Source: Paraburkholderia largidicola (GTDB taxonomy: Bacteria; Pseudomonadota; Gammaproteobacteria; Burkholderiales; Burkholderiaceae). Taken from it: 64,000 nucleotides of DNA. Location of the stretch: the NCBI RefSeq assembly GCF_013426895.1, contig NZ_AP023174.1:3472001-3536000 (forward strand), written 5' to 3'. Positions 27,221 to 38,256 of this stretch are shown here, in pieces; position 1 is the first letter of the stretch; each line of letters opens with the position of its first letter. The notes beneath the pieces were generated by a model that was not told where the DNA came from, made no database searches, and saw only the letters and a list, made by a program, of their open reading frames with translations. A program made the translations under genes and the position numbers.

Positions 27221-27890
27221 TGGTCTGCTAGCGTTGCCCCTGTGCGGGGCGGCACCTACTTTTCTTTGCCGCCGCAAAGAAAAGTAGGCAAAAGAAAGCG
27301 GCTCATACCGCCAGCCCGTGTTCCTATCCACGGGCCCCCAACGTCCCCACACGTCACACGGTAACGCATTGTTCGTTGCCCGTTGCCAACGCTTCGAACA
27401 ATCGCATCACCCGCGTCAGGCACCCGTACAACGGCAGACGGCAGCGAATGGTAGGTGCCTCCCAGGTGGCAAACTGTGTGTAGGTTGTCGCGGCGTATAG
27501 CCTGGCGCTCTTACAGGGTGGGGCGCGTGCGCTATCGGTCCGGAGTGAGGCGTGTGGAGCACTTGGGCCGACACACAGTTTGCCACCTGGGCGGCGGTGG
27601 ACTGTGTGGCGCGGCATGCTGTAACGCGGGAGGGTGAAGCGGGTGAGGCGCATCGAAAGAGCGCTGGCAACGAACGTGGGTCACGTGGTTGCCGTGTGAC
27701 GTGTAAGAACCTTTGGGGGCCCTCAGGCAAATACTAGAACTGGCGGTGTGAGCCGCTTTCTTTTGCCTACTTTTCTTTGCGGCGGCAAAGAAAAGTAGGT
27801 GCCGCCCCGCACAGGGGCGACGCTTGAAGCATGCTAACAAATCGCGGATGCCAGCGAAAAACACAAGCAGACCACCCAGCGTCGCAGACA
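27221..27890. repeat. 670-bp imperfectly palindromic intergenic element, copy A
   Basis: Perfect 70-nt inverted arms lie at 27236-27305 and 27749-27818. Each arm holds its own 15-bp-stem palindrome (CCTACTTTTCTTTGC ... GCAAAGAAAAGTAGG). A second perfect 20-nt inverted pair lies at 27461-27480 and 27572-27591 around a ~90-nt centre. The parts between are diverged but alignable inverted copies, so the element resembles a ~290-nt unit duplicated head to head. A near-identical copy of nearly equal length lies at 43086-43754. Open frames inside are spurious. The right edge runs into CCAAAC-type tandem repeats (27892-27923) and the 3' end of the MarR-like gene. Confidence 0.9.
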
Positions 27891-27923
27891 ACCAACCCCA
27901 AACCCAACCCCAAACCCAAACCC

Positions 27924-28436
27924 TTACAGAGATGCCGCCGCCCGCGCAGCGGTGTCATAAAGCCCGGAAGCATTCCGCATCAGTTGCGCCGCCTCCCCAA
28001 TCTGCTCATTAGTGAGCCCACTCTCCTTGAGCGTCGCGATCAGACAACTCTCCCTTACCTCACGGTACTTCAGACACAGATCACGCCCCGCCTGCGTAGC
28101 AGAAAAAAACACTTCCTTGCCGGTCTTTTCGCTTTTTACATACCCTCTAGCTACGAGCTTCTTGAGCGCATAAGTCGCGACATGCGTGTCCTCGATATTC
28201 AACACGAAACAGATATCGGCAATCTTCTTGCGACGCTCGCGGTGGCTCACATGATGCAGCAGCGACACTTCGATCGCCGTCATGTCCTTGTCGCCGGCGG
28301 CCGCCATGCACCGGACCATCCAACGGTTGAACGCGTTGCTCGCCATGATCAGTCCGTACTCGAGTTCGGATAACTCCGCACTAAATTCAGACACAAGATG
28401 TTCCGATGAGACGATTTTGGTCGGATGACGCGCCAT
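27924..28436 (-). CDS. MarR-like winged-helix transcriptional regulator
   Basis: This 170-residue protein has a central winged helix (TAIEVSLLHHVSHRERRKKIADI, then VATYALKKLVARGYV with basic wing residues) and helical ends for dimerisation. It belongs to the winged-helix/MarR-like group. It is divergent from pxpB across 191 bp that contain a palindrome, so it probably regulates the 5-oxoprolinase cluster and itself. Its C-terminal end abuts simple tandem repeats and the palindromic element. Confidence 0.85.
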   Translation of the reverse strand: MARHPTKIVSSEHLVSEFSAELSELEYGLIMASNAFNRWMVRCMAAAGDKDMTAIEVSLLHHVSHRERRKKIADICFVLNIEDTHVATYALKKLVARGYVKSEKTGKEVFFSATQAGRDLCLKYREVRESCLIATLKESGLTNEQIGEAAQLMRNASGLYDTAARAAASL

Positions 28437-28576
28437 GGTGATTTTTCTAAGCGAAGCGTGGTGGTTGACCGAAGTGTACGACGTCCCTCCTCCACCGGCG
28501 AGCCTGGGGACATCGCTTATTGATAAATTGTCGATATTTTATTGAGAATGTAGGCTAGCCCTGTCGTGAGAAATTG

Positions 28577-28600
28577 GCAGACTTCGTCAGACGAATCTGC
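28577..28600. promoter_or_regulatory. Candidate operator palindrome upstream of pxpB
   Basis: Two 11-nt inverted arms, GCAGA-TTCGTC type with one extra C in the left arm, are centred 40 bp before the pxpB start. Dimeric winged-helix regulators bind such sites, and one is encoded divergently next to it. An AT-rich stretch at 28518-28545 may hold the promoter. The link is inference. Confidence 0.4.
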
Positions 28601-28627
28601 TGCTTCTCTACTTGAACCTGGACATTG

Positions 28628-29281
28628 ATGACTGAACCCCGCATCTTTTCGTTTGGTGATAGCGCACTGGTCTGCGAAGCGCCGCCGCCTGCCACGCTGG
28701 ATTGCCAGCGGCGCGTGTGGTCGGCCGCGCAGGCCGCGCGCGACTGGCCGCACGTGTTCGAAGTGGTGCCCGGCATGAACAACCTGACCGTGATCTTCGA
28801 TCCCCTCGAAGCCGATCCCGACGATCTGACGGCCCGGCTCAAGGCCGCGTGGGAGCGGCCAGGCAGCGCGCAGGACCTGGGCCGCGAAGTGGAAATCCCC
28901 GTGCAGTACGGTGGTGAGTTCGGACCGGACCTGAAGACGGTCGCCGATCACACAGGACTCTCGGTGAAAGAAGTCGTCGAGCGGCACGCAGGCGGCGAGT
29001 ACATCGTGTTCTTTCTCGGCTTCCAGCCCGGCTTCGCCTACATGGGCGGGCTCGCGGACGTGCTGCACACGCCGCGCCGCGCCGAGCCGCGTCTCGAAGT
29101 GCCGGCCGGCTCGGTGGGCATCGGTGGCGCGCAGACGGGCATCTATCCGGCCACTTCGCCAGGCGGCTGGCAACTGATCGGCCGCACGGCGCTGAAGCTC
29201 TTCGACCCGTCGCGCTCGACGCCCACGCTTCTGCAACCGGGCGATCGCGTCCGCTTCACCATCGCGGGGTTGCACGCATGA
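28628..29281 (+). CDS. pxpB: 5-oxoprolinase subunit PxpB
   Basis: The 217-residue protein is a KipI / allophanate hydrolase subunit 1-like protein. PxpB works with PxpC and PxpA to hydrolyse 5-oxoproline (pyroglutamate) to glutamate with ATP. Typical segments are RIFSFGDSALVCE at the N-terminus, VVPGMNNLTVIFDP, and FLGFQPGFAYMGGL. ATG 28628 is used; a TTG one codon earlier is not preferred. Its TGA overlaps the pxpC start by 4 bp. Confidence 0.93.
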   Translation: MTEPRIFSFGDSALVCEAPPPATLDCQRRVWSAAQAARDWPHVFEVVPGMNNLTVIFDPLEADPDDLTARLKAAWERPGSAQDLGREVEIPVQYGGEFGPDLKTVADHTGLSVKEVVERHAGGEYIVFFLGFQPGFAYMGGLADVLHTPRRAEPRLEVPAGSVGIGGAQTGIYPATSPGGWQLIGRTALKLFDPSRSTPTLLQPGDRVRFTIAGLHA

Positions 29282-30330
29282 TCGACGTGATACGCGCGGG
29301 TCTGTTGACCACCATTCAGGATCTCGGCCGGCACGGCTTCCGGCATCTCGGCGTCGCGATGGGCGGCGCACTCGACCGGCTGTCGCTCGAAGTCGGTAAT
29401 CGTCTCGTCGGCAACCGGCCCGATGCCGCCGGGCTCGAAATCACCTTCGGTCCGACCGTGTTGCGCTTTTTGCGCCCGACGCGCGTCGCGATCACGGGCA
29501 CCGAGTTCGGCGCGACCCTCGACGGCAAACCGGTCTATTCGTGGTGGAGCCTGCCCGTGCAGGCCGGCCAGGAACTGACGCTGAACGCGGCGAAGCGCGG
29601 CATGCGCGGCTACGTGTGCATCGCGGGCGGCGTCGACGTGCTGCCGATGCTCGGCTCGCGCAGCACCGATCTGCAAGCAGGCTTCGGCGGCCTGGGCGGC
29701 CGTGCGCTGCGCGACGGCGACCGTCTGCCCGTCGGCGCGCCGCGCGCGGGTGCGGGCTCCGGCTTTTCGCCCGACGCGCCCGAGTTCGGCGTGAAGGCGC
29801 CCGCCTGGTGCAAGTTCGTGCTCGTCGACGAGCCGGTGCGGCGCGGCCGTCACCCGTCGGGCGTCGCGTGGGCGCCGCCCATCCGCGTGCTGCCCGGCCC
29901 CGAGTACGACAGCTTCACCGCCGACGCACACAACGCCTTCTGGAATGACGAGTGGCTCGTCACGCCGAACAGCAACCGCATGGGCTTCCGGCTGGCGGGA
30001 ACCGAACTGAAGCGCACGCACAAAAGCGATCTGCTGTCGCACGCGGTGATGCCCGGCACGATCCAGGTGCCGCCGAACGGCCAGCCGATCATCCTGATGA
30101 GCGACGCCCAGACCACGGGCGGCTATCCGAAGATCGGCGCGGTGATTCACGCGGATTTATGGAAGCTCGCGCAGATCCGTCTGAACGGCGCGGTCCGTTT
30201 CATTCCGACCACGCCTTACGAGGCGCGCCAGGCGCTGATCGAAGAACGCAAGTACCTGCGGCAGATCGATGCCGCAATCGGCATGCATGAAGAACGCTGC
30301 GCGCGGCTCGCCGCGTCCGCAGCCGTGTGA
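29278..30330 (+). CDS. pxpC: 5-oxoprolinase subunit PxpC
   Basis: The 350-residue protein is a biotin-dependent carboxyltransferase/allophanate hydrolase subunit 2-like protein. The N-terminus [19 protein letters not shown], the [10 protein letters not shown] motif and the [10 protein letters not shown] segment are typical. It overlaps pxpB by 4 bp, and pxpA follows after 17 bp. All three subunits in order B-C-A support the 5-oxoprolinase call over urea amidolyase fragments. Confidence 0.93.
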   Translation: MIDVIRAGLLTTIQDLGRHGFRHLGVAMGGALDRLSLEVGNRLVGNRPDAAGLEITFGPTVLRFLRPTRVAITGTEFGATLDGKPVYSWWSLPVQAGQELTLNAAKRGMRGYVCIAGGVDVLPMLGSRSTDLQAGFGGLGGRALRDGDRLPVGAPRAGAGSGFSPDAPEFGVKAPAWCKFVLVDEPVRRGRHPSGVAWAPPIRVLPGPEYDSFTADAHNAFWNDEWLVTPNSNRMGFRLAGTELKRTHKSDLLSHAVMPGTIQVPPNGQPIILMSDAQTTGGYPKIGAVIHADLWKLAQIRLNGAVRFIPTTPYEARQALIEERKYLRQIDAAIGMHEERCARLAASAAV

Positions 30331-30347
30331 GACCTACGAGGAACATC

Positions 30348-31100
30348 ATGGAAATCGACTTGAACGCCGATCTCGGCGAAGGATGCGGCTCCGACGAGGC
30401 GCTGCTCGACCTCGTCAGCTCGGCGAACATCGCCTGCGGCTGGCATGCAGGCGGACCCAACGCGATGCGCGAATGCGTGCGCTGGGCGGTGGAAAAAGGC
30501 GTGTCGATCGGCGCGCATCCGAGTTTCAACGACCCGGAAAACTTCGGCCGCAAGGAAATGGACTTGCCCGCGGGCGAGATCTACGCGGGCGTGCTGTATC
30601 AGCTCGGCGCGCTGTCGGCGATCGCGCAGGCCGAGGGCGGCCGCATCGCGCACGTGAAGCCGCACGGCGCGCTCTACAACCAGGCCGCGCGCGACCCGAA
30701 GATCGCCGATGCCATCGTCTCCGCCGTGCATGACTTCGATCCGTCCGTGGCCGTGTTCGCGCTCGCCAACAGCGGGCTCGTGACGGCTGCGCGCAACGCC
30801 GGCCTTGTCGCCATCGAAGAAGTGTTCGCCGATCGCGGCTATCGCGCGGACGGCTCGCTCGTGCCGCGCAAGGAGCCCGGCGCGCTGCTCGAAGACGAAG
30901 ACGAAGTGCTCGAACGCACGTTGAAGATGGTGCGCGAGCAGCGCGTGCAGGCCGTGAGCGGCGAATGGGTGCCGCTGAACGCGCAGACCATCTGCCTGCA
31001 CGGCGACGGCCCGCATGCGCTCGCGTTCGCGCAACGCATCCGCAAGGCGCTCGAAGCGGCGGGCATCGGCGTGCACGCGGCCGGCGCGGCGCGCGTCTGA
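30348..31100 (+). CDS. pxpA: 5-oxoprolinase subunit PxpA (LamB/YcsF family)
   Basis: This 250-residue protein is the LamB/YcsF component that completes ATP-dependent 5-oxoproline ring opening. It starts with the family signature [20 protein letters not shown] and contains [19 protein letters not shown] and [13 protein letters not shown] 30348 is chosen over an in-frame codon 21 bp earlier because GAGGAAC precedes it. Confidence 0.95.
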   Translation: MEIDLNADLGEGCGSDEALLDLVSSANIACGWHAGGPNAMRECVRWAVEKGVSIGAHPSFNDPENFGRKEMDLPAGEIYAGVLYQLGALSAIAQAEGGRIAHVKPHGALYNQAARDPKIADAIVSAVHDFDPSVAVFALANSGLVTAARNAGLVAIEEVFADRGYRADGSLVPRKEPGALLEDEDEVLERTLKMVREQRVQAVSGEWVPLNAQTICLHGDGPHALAFAQRIRKALEAAGIGVHAAGAARV

Positions 31101-31142
31101 GCCGGGCACGCATCCCGTTAAACGCAATCTCGCAGCACCCCA

Positions 31143-31167
31143 TGCCCCGCTTTTCGCGGGGCATTTT
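31143..31167 (+). terminator. Intrinsic terminator after pxpA
   Basis: TGCCCCGC and GCGGGGCA pair around TTTTC and are followed by TTTT. It lies about 40 bp after pxpA, so the transporter genes may have their own promoter in the remaining ~225 bp before 31396. That gap also contains the short direct repeat GTACCCG and no gene. Confidence 0.7.
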
Positions 31168-31395
31168 CCAGAAAGCAACATCCTCTGTTGCCAATGGAAT
31201 TTTGAAGCATCAGAAGTTCGGCAGTACCCGTGGAAGTACCCGCAGCAACGACAGGCAGCAGGCAGTGCACCCGAAGCGGCCATTGAAGCGCCGCAGGGCG
31301 CCGAGGAAAGCCGGACCCAAAAAACAAGGCCCGGCGTCATTAAAGTTCGCCGCCACGAGCGGTGTCCCAATGCAGGACCACCTCTGGAGATCTAG

Positions 31396-32169
31396 ATGCA
31401 GTCAACCGTCAACCTATGGCCGCTCATTGGAGTCGCGGTCATCATCGTCGGGTTTGTGTTGCGCTTCAACCCGATGCTGATCGTGGCCGCCGCCGCAGTC
31501 ATCACCGCGATTGCCGCGCACTTTCCGCCGGACCGGATCCTGGCCGCGATCGGCAGCGGCTTCATCAAGACGCGCAATATTCCCCTCATCATCCTGTTGC
31601 CGCTCGCGGTGATCGGCCTGCTCGAACGGCACGGACTGCGCGAGCGCGCCCAGACCTGGATCGCCAGCATCAAGGCTGCGACGGCCGGGCGTCTGCTGAT
31701 CGTCTATCTGCTCGTGCGCGAACTGACGGCGGCCGTCGGCCTGACGGGTCTCGGCGGGCATCCGCAGATGGTGCGTCCGCTGATCGCGCCGATGGCGGAA
31801 GGCGCCACGGAAACGCGCTTCGGCAAGCTCAGCGATGCCGTGCGCTACAAGCTGCGCGCGTTCTCGGCGGCGACGGACAACGTCGGCCTGTTCTTCGGCG
31901 AGGACATCTTCGTCGCATTCGGCGCCATCGTGCTGATGGTCACGTTCCTGAAGGAAGCGGGCATCACGGTCGAGCCGATGCACGTCGCGCTGTGGGGCAT
32001 TCCGACGGCTATCAGCGCCTTCCTGATCCACGGCTTCCGGCTCTGGCTGCTGGATCGCAGGCTCGAACGCGAGTTGCGCGGCAACGCGGCATCGCAAGCG
32101 ACTGCGAGCGTCAACACGAACAACCACGCGAGCCACAACGCGACGCGCACGACCGGGGACGAAGCATGA
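31396..32169 (+). CDS. 5-oxoproline transporter, DUF969 family subunit
   Basis: The 257-residue membrane protein has about six hydrophobic segments and typical DUF969 parts (TRNIPLIILLPLAVIGLLER, LTGLGGHPQMVRPL, ATDNVGLFFGEDIF). DUF969/DUF979 pairs are found beside pxpABC and are annotated as 5-oxoproline transporters; this rests on context. A hydrophilic Asn/Thr-rich tail ends the protein. A GGAG site precedes the start, and the stop overlaps the next gene in ATGA. Confidence 0.88.
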   Translation: MQSTVNLWPLIGVAVIIVGFVLRFNPMLIVAAAAVITAIAAHFPPDRILAAIGSGFIKTRNIPLIILLPLAVIGLLERHGLRERAQTWIASIKAATAGRLLIVYLLVRELTAAVGLTGLGGHPQMVRPLIAPMAEGATETRFGKLSDAVRYKLRAFSAATDNVGLFFGEDIFVAFGAIVLMVTFLKEAGITVEPMHVALWGIPTAISAFLIHGFRLWLLDRRLERELRGNAASQATASVNTNNHASHNATRTTGDEA

Positions 32170-33122
32170 CACTCACCATCAACTATCTGTTCTGGCTGCT
32201 CGGCATCGTGCTGCTGGTGATCGGCGGCATGATCGTCACCGATAAGGACCACCCGCGCCGCCTCACGGCGGGCGGCTTCTGGATCATCTACGCGCTGATC
32301 TTCCTGGTCGGCGACAAGTTGCCCGTCGAAGTGGTGGGCGTGCTCGTCATCGCGATGGCGCTGATCGCGGGCTTCGGCGGCGTGACGGCGGGCAAACCCA
32401 AGGTGCTCTCAGAAGCGGCGCGCAAGGCGAGCGCCGCGCGCCTCGGCAACAAGCTGTTCGTCCCCGCGCTGACGATTCCCGTCGTCACAGTGATCATCAC
32501 GTTGTCGGCGAGCCATCTGGTGTTCGGCGGCACGCCGCTGGTCGAGCAGAAGAACGTCACGCTGATCGGCTTCGGCATCGGTTGCGTGATCGCGCTGGCG
32601 TTCGCCTGCGTCATGACGCGCGACACCGTCGGCCAGTCGATGAAGGAAGCGCGGCGTCTCGTCGATGCGCTGTCGTGGGCGGCCGTGCTGCCGCAAATGC
32701 TCGGCATGCTGGGCCTCGTGTTCTCGGACGCGGGCGTCGGCAAGGCGGTCGCGCACGTGACGACGGCCTATATCAGCCTCGACTACCGGCTGATCGCGGT
32801 GGCCGTCTACTGCATCGGCATGGCGCTCTTCACGATGGTGATGGGCAACGGCTTCGCGGCGTTCCCGGTGATGACGGGCGGCGTCGGTGTGCCGATCCTC
32901 GTCAACGTGTTTCACGGCAACCCGGCCGTGATGGTCGCGATCGGCATGTTCTCGGGGTACTGCGGCACGCTGATGACGCCGATGGCCGCGAACTTCAACA
33001 TGGTACCTGCCGCGCTGCTCGAACTCCCCGACAAGAACGCGGTGATCAAGGTGCAAGTTCCGACGGCGCTCACGCTGCTCGTCGTGAATATCTTCCTGCT
33101 CAACTTCCTGATGTTCCTGTAG
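32166..33122 (+). CDS. 5-oxoproline transporter, DUF979 family subunit
   Basis: The 318-residue protein has about nine membrane helices, starting MTLTINYLFWLLGIVLLVIG. GMIVTDKDHPRR, MGNGFAAFPVMTGGVG and FSGYCGTLMTPMAANFN are characteristic of DUF979. The ATG at 32166 overlaps the DUF969 stop by 4 bp, so the subunits are translationally coupled. The same frame stays open upstream to 31362, but that part is out of frame with the DUF969 gene and is not coding. Confidence 0.88.
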   Translation: MTLTINYLFWLLGIVLLVIGGMIVTDKDHPRRLTAGGFWIIYALIFLVGDKLPVEVVGVLVIAMALIAGFGGVTAGKPKVLSEAARKASAARLGNKLFVPALTIPVVTVIITLSASHLVFGGTPLVEQKNVTLIGFGIGCVIALAFACVMTRDTVGQSMKEARRLVDALSWAAVLPQMLGMLGLVFSDAGVGKAVAHVTTAYISLDYRLIAVAVYCIGMALFTMVMGNGFAAFPVMTGGVGVPILVNVFHGNPAVMVAIGMFSGYCGTLMTPMAANFNMVPAALLELPDKNAVIKVQVPTALTLLVVNIFLLNFLMFL

Positions 33123-33144
33123 CGTTGTCGTGCGGTTGCCGGTT

Positions 33145-33191
33145 GCGGGCGGTTCGCCATTTCCTATTTTCAGGATAGGCGAACCGCCCGC
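33145..33191 (+). terminator. Long hairpin after the transporter genes
   Basis: A 14-bp perfect stem (GCGGGCGGTTCGCC and its complement) encloses a 19-nt loop with an inner TCCT/AGGA pairing. It begins 23 bp after the DUF979 stop. No T-run follows; its position supports transcript termination or 3'-end protection. Confidence 0.55.
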
Positions 33192-33343
33192 GCGGCTGGT
33201 TTCAAAAGGCGCGCCGCCATTTTTAGGATGCCTCTGATAGTTTGGCCGAGGCCCTGGACCTAACCTGTGAATGTTCCATCGTTCACAGTCCGGCGCGTCG
33301 ACAGGTCTGCGCCGGCTCTTTCGAGAGTCTGGAGAGCATCGCC

Positions 33344-34051
33344 ATGCAACCGCAATCCGCTGTTTCTACTTCCTCCGCTTCTACCGCCTCCGCAACCCGG
33401 CATTTCCCGGTGACGCTCGCGTTCGCGCTCGAAGCACATCGCGCGTGCCGCTACGTCGAAGCCGAGTCGCTGTACCACGAAGCACTCGATATCTGCCCGG
33501 AACAACCGGATGCGCTGCATTACTACGGCGTGCTGCTGCATCAGCGGGGCCAGCATAGGCTGGCGCTCGAGTACATCGACCTTTCGCTCGAACTCGAGCC
33601 GGACAACGCGGAGTGCTGGAACGACCGCGGCTTCGTGGCCAATGCGCTCGGAGACAAAGCGCTCGCGCTGCGCTGCTATCGGGTGTCGCTGGCGCTCGAT
33701 CCGCGCTCGCCCGATGCGCACAACAACATCGCCGTGGCACTGGAAGCGGGCGGCAAGCTCGGTGAAGCCGTGCATCACTATCGCGAGGCGCTGAAAATCG
33801 ACCCGACGCTCGCCGACGTGCATCTCAATCTCGGCTCGGCGCTCGACCGCCTGATGCGATTCGACGATGCCGACGAGCACTACCGCGCGTTGCTGTCGCT
33901 GAATGCGCGCACGGTCAACGTCTGTCTGAAGACGAGCGGTTCGAAAGACCTGTCGCTCGACGCACTGGAAGCCGCGCTGAAGCTCGCGTCGCAAACGGGC
34001 CGAGGGCGTATCGCTAACGGCGCATTCGGCGCGGTAGGCGCCACCGTTTAG
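33344..34051 (+). CDS. Tetratricopeptide repeat protein
   Basis: This 235-residue protein has a Ser/Thr/Ala-rich N-terminus and then four or five TPR units from about residue 30 (for example AESLYHEALDICPEQPDALHY, ALRCYRVSLALDPRSPDAHNN). The last ~40 residues are not repeat-like. The start is set by GGAGAG before ATG 33344. No signal peptide is seen, so it is probably a cytosolic scaffold; partners are unknown. It resembles the TPR part of O-GlcNAc-transferase-like proteins but lacks a catalytic domain. Confidence 0.8.
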   Translation: MQPQSAVSTSSASTASATRHFPVTLAFALEAHRACRYVEAESLYHEALDICPEQPDALHYYGVLLHQRGQHRLALEYIDLSLELEPDNAECWNDRGFVANALGDKALALRCYRVSLALDPRSPDAHNNIAVALEAGGKLGEAVHHYREALKIDPTLADVHLNLGSALDRLMRFDDADEHYRALLSLNARTVNVCLKTSGSKDLSLDALEAALKLASQTGRGRIANGAFGAVGATV

Positions 34052-34087
34052 CGGTCGCTCGCTTTGAGCGCACCGGCAGCGCGCGTA

Positions 34088-35288
34088 TCAATACGGTTCG
34101 ACGACGAAACCCCGCTGCCGCAACAACTGCAGCACACCCTTTTGCCCGCCCAGATGCAGCGCGCCGATCGCGACGAACACCGGTTTGTTCGGCGCCGCGA
34201 TCAGTACCATCCGGTTGACGAAGCGCCGGTTGCGATCGAACAGTATCTTGTTGTCGACCTGCGCGGAGATGCGCTTGTCGCGCGCGAGTTTCTCCGACTT
34301 CGCCGCTTCCCACGCGGAAATCGCGTCCGCATCGCCGACGCGCCATAGCCGGTGCAAGGTCTGCACATCGGCGACATTCTCGGCGGGCGTCTGCACGAGA
34401 TCCTGCGCGAGCATTTCGCGCTGCTGCGCGAGCGTGAGCCCCGTGAACGCCCGCATCTGCTCGCCGAGCGTCTCCAGCCCGACAATCTTTCCCTTCTGCC
34501 GCAGATACACGTTCTGCAACTGCGCTTCCGTGCCGTACTCCGTCTGCAGCCCGGCGCTCAGCGAATCGTAGGTTTCGACCAGCAGGGAGGCGAGCCACGG
34601 CCGCATCTTGCGGATTTCGTCGAGCGCAGCGGGATTGCCGCGCAGACGCATCGCGAGCTTGTGCCACAGCGGCTCGGGCAACAGCTTCGGCAGACATTCA
34701 TACGTGCAGATGCCGTATTTCGACACATCGTCCTGCGAGACGAGCAGATCGTCGGGCGACAGTTCGAGCGCCAGCGTGGGCGATGCGGCTAGTGCACCGA
34801 GAATCGGCGCACGGAATGGCTGGTTGGGTGGATAGTCGTTGGGATCGCCGACATGCAGCGTGCCCAGAAGGTAAATCGTGGTCTTGCCGCGTGTCGCGAC
34901 ATAGAAAGGCATGCGCGCCGGTTGCGCGCGCACCGGACCGCTCGCCGTGGTGCCGCTTGCATACGAAGGCGGCGGATTGAAACCCGGCAGCGTCGCGCGC
35001 GGTGGCGACGGCGTGTGCGGCACGGGGACGGCCGGGCGGCCAACCTGATTGGCCTGCGCGCCCTGCACGGGGGTATTCGCCGCGGCGCCTGCCGCATGCG
35101 CGGAGGCGATCGGATCGAACGAACTGAATGGGTGTGGAAGCAAAACGCATTGCGCCGCCACGGCGAGCAGCGCGCCCATCAGGACGCGCGCGACCCGCCG
35201 GGGCGTAAGCGCAACGCGCGCGCCGCCCGCATGATTCACATGCAAACGACGCGCGTGACGGCGCGCAACATCACGCGCCGCCACCCGT

Positions 35289-35296
<8 letters not shown>
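34088..35296 (-). CDS. TraB/GumN family protein
   Basis: The 402-residue protein has a long basic N-terminus, then a hydrophobic signal-like segment (VLMGALLAVAAQCVLL) and AHA near residue 70, suggesting export. The TraB/GumN domain starts near residue 125 with FYVATRGKTTIYLLGTLHVGDP and ends with VFVAIGALHLGGQKGVLQLL; these GTLHxG and GALHLGG motifs belong to the predicted metalloprotease-like fold. Its ATG overlaps the dppF stop by 8 bp, so it is translated from the dipeptide-transporter message. Function is unproven. Confidence 0.87.
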
Positions 35297-36322
<1,026 letters not shown>

Positions 36323-36326
<4 letters not shown>

Positions 36327-37327
36327 CGTGCGCCTCCCGGTTGAATGGCATCGCGAATCAGGTTCAGCGGCTTGATGCAGCGAACCTGGGCGGCGGGGTC
36401 GTGATCGGCCAGCGGCGAAAGTGCGGGACGCGCCTTGTTGCATTCGTCGACGACGTATTTGCAGCGTGGCGCGAAGAGACACCCTTTGGGACGGTCGTCG
36501 CGTCCCGGCACCATGCCCGGCAGCGCGGCCAGCCGCACTGCGCCGACGTTGTGCTCGGGAATCGCGGCCAGCAGCGCTTCCGTGTACGGATGATGCGGCG
36601 CCTTGAAGATATCGGGCACACGGTTCGTTTCGATGACTTCGCCCGCGTACATCACGGCCACGCGCTGCGCGACTTCCGACACGACGGCCAGATCGTGCGA
36701 AATCAGCACGAGCGCCATGCCGCGATCTTTTTGCAACTGCACGAGCAGTTGCATGATCTGCGCCTGAATGGTCACGTCGAGCGCCGTGGTCGGCTCGTCG
36801 GCGATCAGCAGCTTCGGGTTGCACGCGACCGCCATCGCGATCATCACGCGCTGGTTCATGCCGCCCGACATCTGATGCGGGAACGTGTTGATGCGGTTCT
36901 TCGCGTCGGGAATGCCAACCTGATCGAGCAGTTCGAGCGCACGCTTGTGCAGCGCGTCGCCGCGCAGCCCTTCGTGCAGCTTCAGCACTTCCTTGATCTG
37001 ATAGCCGACGGTGTAGCTGGGATTCAGGCTCGTCAGCGCGTCCTGAAACACCATCGCCACGTCTTTGCCGATGATCGTGCGGCGTTGCTTGGGCGTCGCG
37101 TTCAGCAGGTCCTTGCCGTCGAAGGTGACTTCGTCGGCGGTGACCTTGCCGGGCGCGTCGATCAGGCCCATCAGCGCCATCATCGTCACGCTCTTGCCCG
37201 AGCCCGATTCGCCCACGACGCCGACCACTTCGCCCGGCGCCACGTTCAGATTGATTCGATCGACAGCGGGCAGGCCGCTGAAGTTCACCGCGAGATTGCG
37301 GATGGTCAAAAGGTTAGCGTTGCTCAT
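36323..37327 (-). CDS. dppD: Dipeptide ABC transporter ATP-binding protein DppD
   Basis: This 334-residue ATPase has Walker [11 protein letters not shown], signature [14 protein letters not shown], Walker [13 protein letters not shown], and a Cys-containing C-terminal domain ([20 protein letters not shown]) as in the OppD/DppD group, where such cysteines can hold an iron-sulphur cluster. One base separates it from dppC, and it overlaps dppF by 4 bp. Confidence 0.95.
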
Positions 37328-37328
37328 G

Positions 37329-38246
37329 TCAGGCCATCCGCTTGAGTTTCGGGTCGAGTGCGTCGCGCAGCCCGTCGCCGAGCAGGTTGATCGCGAGCAC
37401 CGAGATCAGGATGGCGAGACCGGGCATGGTGACGATCCACCATGCGCTGTCGATGTAGTCGCGTGCCGACGCGAGCATCGCGCCCCACTCCGCCGACGGC
37501 GGCTGCACGCCGAGGCCGAGGAAGCCGAGCGCGGCGGCATCGAGAATCGCCGACGAAAAACCGAGCGTCGCCTGCACGATCAGCGGCGCCGTGCAGTTCG
37601 GCAGCACCTGCGAAAACATCAGGCGAGCCGTGCCGGCACCCGCGACACGCGACGCCATCACGTATTCCTTGTGCAGTTCGCCGAGCGCCGACGCACGCGT
37701 CAGACGCACATAGCCCGGCAGCGCGACGATCGCGATCGCAAGCATCGTGTTCACCAGACCCGGACCGATGATGGCAACCACTGCCACCGCGAGCAGCAGC
37801 GACGGCAGCGCGAGCAGCACGTCCATGATGCGCATGATGGGCGTGTCGGCCCATTTCTCGAAGAACGCGGCGATCAGACCGAGCACGACGCCGGGAATCA
37901 GCGCGAGTACCACCGAAACGAAGCCGATCCAGAACGACAGGCGCGCGCCGTACATCAGGCGCGAGAGGATGTCGCGGCCTGCTTCGTCGGTGCCGAGAAT
38001 GAACTTCCAGTTGCCGCCGTCGAGCCAGGCGGGAGGAATCTTCACGGAATCGCGGTATTGCTCGATCGGGCTGTGCGGCGCGATCAACGGCGCGAAGATC
38101 GCGACGAAGATCAGGATCAGCACGATGACGCCCGCGCCGACTGCGCCACGATTGCGCGAGAAGTTGGACCAGAATTCACGGGCGGCCAGTGCACGGCCGC
38201 TGGGCGGTGTTACTGCCTGGGGGACTGTATTTTGAATGTCTGCCAC
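37329..38246 (-). CDS. dppC: Dipeptide ABC transporter permease DppC
   Basis: The 305-residue permease has a cytosolic N-terminus, a first helix ([20 protein letters not shown]) and five more, plus the EAA-like cytoplasmic loop ([26 protein letters not shown] in part). The N-terminal OppC_N region precedes the periplasmic loop with [18 protein letters not shown]. It pairs with DppB in the inner membrane. Confidence 0.95.
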   Translation of the reverse strand: MADIQNTVPQAVTPPSGRALAAREFWSNFSRNRGAVGAGVIVLILIFVAIFAPLIAPHSPIEQYRDSVKIPPAWLDGGNWKFILGTDEAGRDILSRLMYGARLSFWIGFVSVVLALIPGVVLGLIAAFFEKWADTPIMRIMDVLLALPSLLLAVAVVAIIGPGLVNTMLAIAIVALPGYVRLTRASALGELHKEYVMASRVAGAGTARLMFSQVLPNCTAPLIVQATLGFSSAILDAAALGFLGLGVQPPSAEWGAMLASARDYIDSAWWIVTMPGLAILISVLAINLLGDGLRDALDPKLKRMA

Positions 38247-38256
38247 GATTTTTACC

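Noticed and set aside
27110..27900. Open frames of 60-119 codons inside the palindromic elements
   Set aside because: They are the translated arms of the repeat, recur in both copies in several frames, and lack ribosome-binding sites. The repeat itself explains them.
31362..32165. Long upstream extension of the DUF979 gene, suggesting a fusion with DUF969
   Set aside because: The extension lies in a different frame from the DUF969 protein and reads as low-complexity Arg/Ala sequence. The two genes are separate, with a 4-bp overlap.
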